A DNA stretch of 11,490 nt from Acetatifactor sp. (GTDB lineage Bacteria > Bacillota > Clostridia > Lachnospirales > Lachnospiraceae): contig JAEDMI010000064.1 in assembly GCA_016303085.1 (NCBI GenBank), positions 1-11,490 of the forward strand. The letters run 5' to 3'. The notes below the pieces were generated by a model. It saw only the letters and a program-made list of their open reading frames with translations, searched no databases and was not told where the DNA came from. Every line of letters starts with the position of its first letter. Position 1 is the stretch's first letter. The translations under genes were made by a program, and so were the position numbers. Positions 5,849 to 11,490 of this stretch are shown here, piece by piece.

Positions 5849-6412
5849 TTATTTATCCATTCCGGCTTTTTGTCCGGAATCCTTCCGCACCGCGTTTCGC
5901 AATTCATTTATGTATCTATCAAAGCTGCATTCCTTCGTTCCATAAGTCATCTGTAAATCATATTCTAAGGGAAGCCAGGTGGATAAATCCGCCTCATTGT
6001 GCTGTATAAGGGCTTCCAGCTTGTCCAATGCCTTGTACAACCTTGCCTCCGTAGTCTGCTGTTCCCGCATCTCCCGAAACAGCTCGCTCACTTCCTTGTG
6101 ATAGGGTTCCGGCAGTTGTTCCAGCAATCGGGAAACTGCCCTGTCCTCCACTGCTTCATCCTGATTTGTCTTTTCAAAGGCGGGAATATCCCCTGTCACC
6201 GCCTCTCCCATATCGTGAAACAGACACATACGAATGACCTTGTCAATATCTGCTCCCGGGAACTCATCTTTTACCAGATATGCCATCAGCGCAAGCCTCC
6301 AGCTGTGCTCCGCCACACTCTCATGCCGTCCGGAAGAAGTGTAGGAATGCCTTGTGTTACATTTCAATTTTTCTGCAATACTCAAAAAATCCAGAAACGC
6401 CCTGATTTCCAT
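5849..6412 (-). CDS. HD-domain phosphohydrolase, YfbR/5'-nucleotidase-like
   Basis: A predicted cytoplasmic metal-dependent phosphohydrolase of 187 aa. The HD metal ligands are H36 (in RHESVAEHSWR, 29-39), H66 and D67 (LFHDMGEAVTGD, 64-75) and D130 (ALDKLEAL, 128-135), with E70 in the position of the catalytic glutamate. The pattern matches YfbR-like 5'-deoxynucleotidases and oxetanocin-type HD proteins, which remove phosphate from deoxynucleoside monophosphates; the exact substrate is unknown. The start at 6412 (MEIRAFLDFL) fits the family opening and has GAGAGG 4 nt upstream. ATGs at 6424 and 6445 are in frame and would add 4 or 11 residues. It is the first gene of an operon with the EamA transporter and has a good promoter at 6489-6517. 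Confidence 0.88.
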   Translation of the reverse strand: MEIRAFLDFLSIAEKLKCNTRHSYTSSGRHESVAEHSWRLALMAYLVKDEFPGADIDKVIRMCLFHDMGEAVTGDIPAFEKTNQDEAVEDRAVSRLLEQLPEPYHKEVSELFREMREQQTTEARLYKALDKLEALIQHNEADLSTWLPLEYDLQMTYGTKECSFDRYINELRNAVRKDSGQKAGMDK

Positions 6413-6488
6413 ATATCCTCTCATTCCGCCGCCTAAAATGGGCACAAACCATCCGTAAGAAAAACACTGCCTAATTCCTGTACTGCTT

Positions 6489-6517
6489 ATTTTACCACAG
6501 ATGAATCTGCTCTACAA
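6489..6517 (-). promoter_or_regulatory. Predicted promoter of the HD-hydrolase/EamA operon
   Basis: On the minus strand, TTGTAG (6512-6517) and TAAAAT (6489-6494) are 17 nt apart, with 4 and 5 of 6 consensus matches. It lies about 75 nt upstream of the chosen start and points away from the XRE gene. It is one half of a 319-nt divergent intergenic region (6413-6731) in which I see no gene. Confidence 0.55.
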
Positions 6518-6591
6518 TCATCCCGCTATCCTTTTTATTTGCTCAATGTAACAGTTCAACCTCGGGTTTAGTTCATTTGAAATCTGCGTTA

Positions 6592-6620
6592 TTGTTTTGA
6601 CCTGAAAAGTTTTATATAAT
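6592..6620 (+). promoter_or_regulatory. Predicted promoter of the XRE-TPR regulator gene
   Basis: TTGTTT (6592-6597) and a perfect TATAAT (6615-6620) are separated by 17 nt. Transcription would start near 6627, giving a leader of about 105 nt. The overlapping TTGACC at 6597-6602 is too close to TATAAT (12 nt) to serve as its -35. Confidence 0.6.
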
Positions 6621-6635
6621 CATCCTGTACAAAGA

Positions 6636-6649
6636 AATGAAGCTTCATT
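6636..6649. promoter_or_regulatory. Perfect 14-bp palindrome, candidate operator of the XRE regulator
   Basis: AATGAAGCTTCATT is fully symmetric and begins about 10 nt downstream of the predicted start site of the XRE gene. XRE-type repressors commonly bind dyad sites near their own promoters, so it is a natural autoregulation candidate. Smaller dyads lie upstream between the two promoters (AACC-tcg-GGTT at 6558-6568, and a TTCA/TGAA dyad near 6572-6581). Confidence 0.4.
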
Positions 6650-6731
6650 CCCCAAAAGACGGATAGTAACAAAACCGGTTGTCAGAACTACCCTCTATAA
6701 AAAATGTTGTATCAGAAAGGAAAATCATATT

Positions 6732-7787
6732 ATGAATTTAGGAAATAAAATTAAGGTTCTTCGCCTGAAGGCAGGAGCCACACAGGAAATGTTGGCCAAC
6801 GAACTTGGTGTCAGTTGTCAGTCTGTTTCTAAATGGGAGAATGATGTCTGTGCTCCCGACATCACATTGTTGCCGAAAATCTCAGAGTTTTTCGGAGTGA
6901 CAATCGATGAACTTTTCGATTTATCCGTGGAGCAGAAGCTGCATCGCATCGAGAACATGCTGGATTATGAAACAGAGCTCTCCGACTCAGATTTCCGTGA
7001 GACGGAACGTTTTCTCACAGAGCAGCTTGAGACTTATGATGTAGCGCACCCGGAGCGTCCAAACGGGAGAATCTATTCCTTTTTGGCTCACCTGTACCAT
7101 CACAGAGTGACCAGTGACAGCAAAAAAGTCAGTGAATACGCAAGGCGTGCCATGCGGCTTCACCCCGAACTCAAAGAGGATCAGTGGCTCTTACAAGCCA
7201 GTGAAGGCGCAGCCATAGCCGACTGGAACTGCAGAAATCACAACAAGACCATTCTGTTTTATCAGGAGCTTGTAATAGGCCATCCCGAAATCTCAAGAAA
7301 TTATCTGTATCTGATGGATAACCTGCTCTTGGACCACAGAACCGCCGAAACCCGGAAGTATCTGGATATTTACCGAACTCTGGATGACAGAAAAGAGTTC
7401 CAGATTCCTGTTTATGAAGCCAGAATCGCTTTGGCGGAACACAGACCCGAGGATGCCGAGACCATACTTGCCAAAATGGAGCAGGATTACCCGGATAATC
7501 CGAATGTTCTCTTCGAGTTGGCGGGCTTCTATGCCGATGCCTGCAGGTACGATGATGCCATAGCCTACTACGAGAAGTCCTATCGGGCAGAGACAACAAA
7601 GCCAAGATATTACGACGCTCTCCAGGGTGAGGCAACAGTTTATGAAATTCAGGGGAAATATGAAGATGCTCTTGGCTGTTTAGACCGAATCAGGCAGAAC
7701 CTGACTGAAGAGTGGGGTATCACCGAAGGTGCACCCATTCTCGAAGTGGAAAAGGAAAAACAAAGAATTTTAAGTCAAACTAATTGA
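6732..7787 (+). CDS. XRE-family transcriptional regulator with TPR-like C-terminal domain
   Basis: A predicted cytoplasmic regulator of 351 aa and the only plus-strand gene. Residues 4-62 are a classic HTH_3/XRE domain (GNKIKVLRLKAGATQEMLA opening; recognition helix about SCQSVSKWEN, 28-37; closing PKISEFFGVTIDELF). Residues about 85-345 are helical with tetratricopeptide-like units, clearest at about 254-284 (NPNVLFELAGFYADACRYDD) and 295-322 (YDALQGEATVYEIQGKYEDA). This layout resembles peptide-binding HTH-TPR regulators (RNPP type), but I find no small signal-peptide gene beside it. AAAGGA lies about 11 nt upstream of the ATG, a rather long spacing. It diverges from the HD/EamA operon and converges with the hydrolase remnant 10 nt away; no terminator is visible after it. 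The target genes are unknown; the divergent operon is the obvious candidate. Confidence 0.9.
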   Translation: MNLGNKIKVLRLKAGATQEMLANELGVSCQSVSKWENDVCAPDITLLPKISEFFGVTIDELFDLSVEQKLHRIENMLDYETELSDSDFRETERFLTEQLETYDVAHPERPNGRIYSFLAHLYHHRVTSDSKKVSEYARRAMRLHPELKEDQWLLQASEGAAIADWNCRNHNKTILFYQELVIGHPEISRNYLYLMDNLLLDHRTAETRKYLDIYRTLDDRKEFQIPVYEARIALAEHRPEDAETILAKMEQDYPDNPNVLFELAGFYADACRYDDAIAYYEKSYRAETTKPRYYDALQGEATVYEIQGKYEDALGCLDRIRQNLTEEWGITEGAPILEVEKEKQRILSQTN

Positions 7788-7797
7788 TGTATTAGCC

Positions 7798-8323
7798 TCA
7801 GTCCTTATACATGCAAATTTGAATCAGAATCTCCGCCACGTGTTCCGGACATTCAATCATTGGCATATGGCAGGAGTCCGGCACAAATCGAATCTGCAGT
7901 TTATCCAAAGCAGAGATCGGTAAATGTAAGTCGCTGATTGCTCGATGGCATCCGCTTGTCCGCGGTCTTCCATCAGTAAATAAACAGGAATATCGATTTG
8001 AGATAACAATATTGTGTAGTCAAATCTTTCCTACAACGATTGTATCAGGGCTGGGGTATAATAAGGGCGTTCTGCTGCCATCATGTTATCAACCTGTGCG
8101 TAGTATTTCTCCATATGCACTTTTGTCATCAGATTGCGGAAAAAGTTCCCGCAGGTTTCAGATTTGTATCTAGGCAAATAATCCGACTGCATGGTAAAGA
8201 ATATGCGGCCGCCAATTCCAGCGCAATCAACCCACCGAGACTATGCCCGATGATGGCGTCATACCGTTTCCCCTCAGTTTGCATGGATACCCACTCCGTT
8301 AAATCGGAGATGTCGCGTTCGAG
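7798..8323 (-). pseudogene. Decayed, 5'-truncated alpha/beta-hydrolase fragment
   Basis: Translating the minus strand across three frames gives one recognisable alpha/beta-hydrolase lacking its N-terminal part. The first piece (about 8323-8150) reads DISDLTEWV...RYDAIIGHSLGGLIALELA, with the nucleophile elbow G-H-S-L-G at 8231-8248. A frameshift near 8139-8152 leads to FFRNLMTKVHMEKYYAQ...YYTPALIQSL, then an in-frame TAG at 8031-8033, then FDYTILLSQIDIPVYLLMED. A second frameshift near 7940-7952 leads to ISALDKLQIRFVPDSCHMPM...YKD with the catalytic-His region at 7861-7875 and a stop at 7798-7800. The fragment begins right after the prfA stop and in the prfA frame, so about 70-80 N-terminal residues appear lost through a deletion or rearrangement. 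It is very unlikely to make a working enzyme. Confidence 0.85.
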
Positions 8324-9397
8324 CTATTCGTTCATCTTTGCCAGCTTTGCCGCTTGGTCCGCTGCAATGCAGGCATCAATAATTTCCTGGATGTCTCCGT
8401 TCATAATTTTATCCAGCTTATAGAGAGTCAGACCGATACGATGGTCTGTGACGCGGCCCTGCGGGAAGTTATAAGTACGGATTTTCTCGGAACGGTCTCC
8501 GGTACCTATCTGACTTCTTCTCATCTCCGCCTCGGCGTCATGTCTCTGCTGCTGCTCGATGTCGTACAGCTTCGCTTTCAGCAGGGCGAAGGCCTTCGCC
8601 TTGTTCTGTATCTGGGATTTCTCTGTCTGACTGTAAACCACGATACCCGTAGGGTAGTGGGTCAGCCGTACCGCGGAATCCGTGGTGTTAACGCACTGTC
8701 CGCCGTTTCCTGACGCACGCATGACATCAATTCGGATATCCTTCTCGTCGATGACGATGTCGATATCCTCATCCACCTCCGGCATCACCGCCACACTGAT
8801 GGTGGAGGTGTGGATACGGCCGCCGCTCTCTGTCTCGGGTACACGCTGTACGCGGTGTACACCGCTTTCGTATTTCATTCTGGAATAAGCCCCCTGTCCG
8901 GTAATCATGAACTGCACTTCTTTCATGCCACCGATGCCGATTTCATCGGCATTCATGGTTTCTACCTTCCAGCGCTGGCTCTCCGCATAATGTACATACA
9001 TGCGATAGATTTCCGCCGCAAACAGCGCCGCCTCATCTCCGCCCGCTCCGGCACGGATTTCCACAATGACGTTTTTATCATCGTTAGGGTCCTTGGGAAG
9101 CAGCAGAATCTTCATCTCCTGCTCCAGCTCCTCTGCGCGCTTCTTGCTGTCGTTTAAGGTCTCCTTAATCATCTCGCGCATCTCTTCATCGCTCTCCTCC
9201 TCCAGCATGGCCAGAGAGTCCTCGATGTCCTGCTTACACTTTTTATACTCGGTATATGCCTCCACGATAGGAGTCAAATCGCTCTGCTCCTTCATCAGCT
9301 TACGGAAACGCTCCTGATTGTTGGTCACCGTAGGCTCGTGAAGTTCACCCATAATCTCCTCAAAACGAATTAATAAATCTTCCAATTTGTCAAACAT
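8324..9397 (-). CDS. prfA: Peptide chain release factor 1 (RF1)
   Basis: Recognises UAA and UAG stop codons on the ribosome and triggers release of the finished protein. Length 357 aa, close to the 360 of E. coli RF1. The stop-codon-reading motif P-x-T is PET (187-189) in GVHRVQRVPETESGGRIHTS; the peptidyl-tRNA hydrolysis motif GGQ is at 232-234 in RASGNGGQCVNTTDSAVRL, where Cys follows GGQ instead of the His of E. coli. The N-terminal coiled-coil domain (about 1-105) and C-terminal helix are complete. The start at 9397 (MFDKLEDLL) has GAGGA 4 nt upstream; an in-frame ATG at 9430 is less likely. It is downstream of prmC by 91 nt, with no terminator seen between, and is directly followed by a hydrolase remnant. 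Confidence 0.97.
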   Translation of the reverse strand: MFDKLEDLLIRFEEIMGELHEPTVTNNQERFRKLMKEQSDLTPIVEAYTEYKKCKQDIEDSLAMLEEESDEEMREMIKETLNDSKKRAEELEQEMKILLLPKDPNDDKNVIVEIRAGAGGDEAALFAAEIYRMYVHYAESQRWKVETMNADEIGIGGMKEVQFMITGQGAYSRMKYESGVHRVQRVPETESGGRIHTSTISVAVMPEVDEDIDIVIDEKDIRIDVMRASGNGGQCVNTTDSAVRLTHYPTGIVVYSQTEKSQIQNKAKAFALLKAKLYDIEQQQRHDAEAEMRRSQIGTGDRSEKIRTYNFPQGRVTDHRIGLTLYKLDKIMNGDIQEIIDACIAADQAAKLAKMNE

Positions 9398-9488
9398 AAC
9401 TTCCTCATTCCTGCGCTGTTCTTTATCCATATGGGATTTTATGGAAAACAGCGTCCAACCACAAAATCACCAAAAACCATGCGTGTTG

Positions 9489-10358
9489 CTAAACAGTCAT
9501 CTCAAAACCCCGGGTCCCGCACACTACTCTGTCCAGCCCACCGTAATCTTTTATTACCTGAACCTCCAGAAATCCCGCCTGCTCCATCAGACGGCTTACC
9601 GCTTCACCCTGGTTATATCCTATTTCAAAAAAGAGCATACCGCCCTGCTTCAAATATCTGCTGCTTTCTCCCACAATCTCCCGGTAAAACAAAAGCCCGT
9701 CTTCACTTCCGTCCAATGCAAGCCTTGGCTCATGATCTCTTACTTCCGGCATCAGGGTATCAATCACAGAGGTCTGTATATAAGGCGGATTCGAGACAAT
9801 CACATCAAACTGTCCGGTAATATGCTCAAATAAATCGCTCTGTACAAACTCTATTTCCGCCGGCAGTTCTGCGGACATTTTTTTCAACAGCCGTCCGGCA
9901 TTCTCCTTCGCAACTTCCAGTGCCTCTGCGGAAATATCAGCTCCCACACCCGTACAGTTATTGGAATAATGCAGCAGACTAATCAAAATACAGCCTGAGC
10001 CGGTACACATATCCAAGACACGCATACCGTCATGGAGATTCCGCAGCACCTCCTCCACCAGAATTTCCGTATCCTGGCGCGGAGTCAGCACATGCTCATT
10101 GACACAGAAATCCAATCCCATAAAATTCTGCATACCGGTAAGCTGCTGCAGCGGTATCCTGTCTGCACGCCCGGCAAGCAGTGCACGGTAAGCCGTTTCC
10201 TCCTCAACAGTTACTTCCCTGTCACCATATACCAGAAGCGTATTTCTGTCGGTTCCGCAGACAAACTCCAGAAGCAGTCTGGCATCCAGGTCTGCCTCAC
10301 CTATTTCCGCTGCCGCTAAGGCTCCTTTTCCCTCTTCATAGAGTTCTCTGTAAGTCAT
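9489..10358 (-). CDS. prmC: Release factor glutamine N5-methyltransferase
   Basis: Methylates the glutamine of the GGQ motif in release factors RF1 and RF2 using SAM, which raises termination efficiency. Length 289 aa, normal for the family. The N-terminal helical substrate-binding domain (about 1-75) is followed by QQLTGMQNFMGLDF (71-84) and TPRQDTEILVEEV (92-104), then the Rossmann fold with SAM motif DMCTGSGCI (116-124), the acidic strand GADIS (139-143) and the catalytic NPPY (190-193). All key motifs are intact. Its ATG overlaps the stop of the DUF1385 gene by 4 nt (ATGA, 10355-10358), so the two are translationally coupled, and its substrate gene prfA follows. Confidence 0.97.
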   Translation of the reverse strand: MTYRELYEEGKGALAAAEIGEADLDARLLLEFVCGTDRNTLLVYGDREVTVEEETAYRALLAGRADRIPLQQLTGMQNFMGLDFCVNEHVLTPRQDTEILVEEVLRNLHDGMRVLDMCTGSGCILISLLHYSNNCTGVGADISAEALEVAKENAGRLLKKMSAELPAEIEFVQSDLFEHITGQFDVIVSNPPYIQTSVIDTLMPEVRDHEPRLALDGSEDGLLFYREIVGESSRYLKQGGMLFFEIGYNQGEAVSRLMEQAGFLEVQVIKDYGGLDRVVCGTRGFEMTV

Positions 10359-11395
10359 TTTTCTTCCGAAACCTCATCGCCCTGTTCATCGTCGAAAAGC
10401 TGTCCCGTCTGCGCAGTTTCCTCCGCGCTATCGTCCATCCAGGTTTCATCTACCTCATATCCGAAATTCTCATAGAGATATTTTTTCCAGTCAAACACAG
10501 CTTCCACAGCAGCAATGGCAACCTCTGCCATCTCTCTGTCCGGCTCCTTGGTGGTCATCCGCTGAATCAACATTCCGGGAGCAGAAATAATGCGAACCAG
10601 AATATTTTCGCTTCGTCCTGCCAGACGGATAATCTCGTAAGAAATACCCGCCACCACCGGCATCAGAAGGATGCGGAGTACCACTCTCTGTACCGGATTC
10701 TCCACTCTGATAAAGAAGAACAGAACGATACTGACAAAAAGCACAAAGAAAATAAAACTGGTACCACATCTTCTGTGCAGCCGTGAACTCCTCATGACAT
10801 TATGCACCGTGAGAGGGCGACCCTTTTCGATACAGTTGATACATTTATGTTCCGCACCGTGATAGCGGTACAATCTTCTGATATCCTTCATGAGGCTGAT
10901 TCCCCATACGTAAAGAATAAAAATCGCAATTCGGATTGCTCCCTCAATAATGGCCATCAGGGACGCATTGCGCACAAATCCCTGAAAAAAAGAAGCCAGA
11001 TAATATGGCAGCACAATAAATATGCCCACTGCAAGTACAATGGAGAATATCGTTACCAGAGTGGTCATCAGTTTTTCGCCCCGACCACCGGATACCTTAT
11101 CCGCAGCCTTGTCCGGCTTTTCATCCTCCCCATCCTCATAAAAGGAAGCAGAATAGTTCAGGCATTTCATACCCAGCACAAGGGAATCTACAAAGTTAAA
11201 AATACCGCGGATAAATGGAATTTCCTTCACCTTACTTCCGTGCAGAATACCCTGATAATTCTCCAGTTCTACCTCTATTTCGCCGTTGGGCTTTCTCACC
11301 GCAACCGCGTATTTTTCCTGATTTTTCATCATAACGCCTTCCAGCACGGCCTGTCCGCCGATACCGGAATAGCACTTACACTTTTTCTTTGCCAT
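10355..11395 (-). CDS. DUF1385 (YqhQ-like) membrane protein
   Basis: A 346-aa membrane protein of unknown biochemical role; the family is often listed as a predicted metal-dependent enzyme. The conserved opening GIGGQAVLEGVMM (11-23) and the block YRYHGAEHKCIN (176-187), with two His and a Glu that could bind metal, mark it. About four hydrophobic segments are seen (about 111-138, 148-168, 211-230 and 236-257). A Lys/Asp-rich linker is at 86-108 and the C-terminus is strongly acidic. I chose ATG at 11395 (MAKKKCKCYS) because GGAG lies 9 nt upstream; the ATG at 11404 has its purine stretch directly adjacent and would add MTI. The neighbourhood rpmE-DUF1385-prmC-prfA is a familiar one in Clostridia, but how this protein relates to translation is not known. 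Confidence 0.92.
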   Translation of the reverse strand: MAKKKCKCYSGIGGQAVLEGVMMKNQEKYAVAVRKPNGEIEVELENYQGILHGSKVKEIPFIRGIFNFVDSLVLGMKCLNYSASFYEDGEDEKPDKAADKVSGGRGEKLMTTLVTIFSIVLAVGIFIVLPYYLASFFQGFVRNASLMAIIEGAIRIAIFILYVWGISLMKDIRRLYRYHGAEHKCINCIEKGRPLTVHNVMRSSRLHRRCGTSFIFFVLFVSIVLFFFIRVENPVQRVVLRILLMPVVAGISYEIIRLAGRSENILVRIISAPGMLIQRMTTKEPDREMAEVAIAAVEAVFDWKKYLYENFGYEVDETWMDDSAEETAQTGQLFDDEQGDEVSEEK

Positions 11396-11427
11396 AATTG
11401 TCATCTCCGCAATATGTTCATTAACAG

Positions 11428-11459
11428 AAAAGGTTGAGATACAAGCACCTCAACCTTTT
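11428..11459 (-). terminator. Hairpin terminator between rpmE and the DUF1385 operon
   Basis: An 11-bp stem, AAAAGGTTGAG (11428-11438) with CTCAACCTTTT (11449-11459), and a 10-nt loop lie 10 nt past the rpmE stop. On the minus strand the stem runs into TTTTCTGTTAA, a broken U-run, whereas the plus strand has an uninterrupted run of T. Some read-through into DUF1385-prmC-prfA is plausible, as no convincing promoter for them is seen in the 32 nt that follow. Confidence 0.7.
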
Positions 11460-11469
11460 TTTGCGATTC

Positions 11470-11490
11470 CTATTTAACGCCGTATTTTTT
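11470..11490 (-). CDS. rpmE: C-terminal end of ribosomal protein L31 (partial)
   Basis: Only the last six codons and the stop are in the window, reading KKYGVK-stop on the minus strand. This ending, the terminator right behind it and the DUF1385-prmC-prfA order that follows are what is expected for rpmE in Clostridia. The call rests mostly on context because so few residues are visible. Confidence 0.65.
   Translation of the reverse strand, partial: KKYGVK

Noticed and set aside
6597..6620. TTGACC with TATAAT as a promoter of the XRE gene
   Set aside because: The spacer would be only 12 nt; TTGTTT at 6592-6597 with a 17-nt spacer fits instead.
8040..8423. Plus-strand open frame (127 codons) spanning the hydrolase remnant and prfA end
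   Set aside because: The opposite strand carries a recognisable hydrolase elbow, catalytic-His segment and the prfA C-terminus; the plus-strand product has no likeness to a family.
10181..11437. Two long plus-strand open frames opposite prmC and DUF1385
   Set aside because: Both lie antisense to conserved genes with intact motifs and show no recognisable domain or good ribosome site.
1..11490. CRISPR array, IS element, prophage, toxin-antitoxin pair or tRNA
   Set aside because: No regularly spaced repeats, transposase or phage motifs, paired small ORFs or cloverleaf-like sequences were seen on either strand.

Overview
The window looks like chromosomal DNA of a Clostridia-class Firmicute, most likely a Lachnospiraceae member. 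The reasons are: the end of ribosomal protein L31 followed by a DUF1385 (YqhQ-like) gene, prmC and prfA; a DUF6033 gene; a CarD-like regulator; purine-rich Shine-Dalgarno sites; and TTGACA/TATAAT-type promoters at moderate GC. No IS element, phage gene, CRISPR array, rRNA or tRNA was seen. All genes except one read on the minus strand, so the story runs from right to left.

Right third (about 8324-11490): a conserved translation block. The last codons of rpmE are followed by an imperfect terminator, then DUF1385, prmC (4-nt ATGA overlap) and prfA. PrmC methylates the GGQ glutamine of release factors such as the PrfA encoded next to it. Directly after the prfA stop lies a decayed, 5'-truncated alpha/beta-hydrolase fragment (7798-8323).

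Middle (about 2632-7787): a regulator-rich accessory stretch. An XRE-type repressor with a TPR-like C-terminal half (plus strand) diverges from an HD-phosphohydrolase plus EamA-transporter operon. The 319-nt divergent region carries a promoter for each side and a perfect 14-bp palindrome just inside the XRE transcript. Next comes a MerR DNA-binding domain fused to a SAM-dependent methyltransferase. It is preceded by a promoter with the 19-bp spacer typical of MerR control and by a structured leader of about 150 nt. Last is an AraC DNA-binding domain placed N-terminally and fused to a GGDEF domain.

Left part (1-2571): a DUF6033 protein of unknown function, a cyclophilin-type peptidyl-prolyl isomerase lipoprotein and a CarD-like RNA-polymerase-binding regulator. 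The first two are each followed by a clear intrinsic terminator on the minus strand.

I see no coherent new multi-gene system. The items most worth a second look are the MerR-methyltransferase fusion with its own promoter and leader, the AraC-GGDEF fusion, and the hydrolase remnant abutting prfA.
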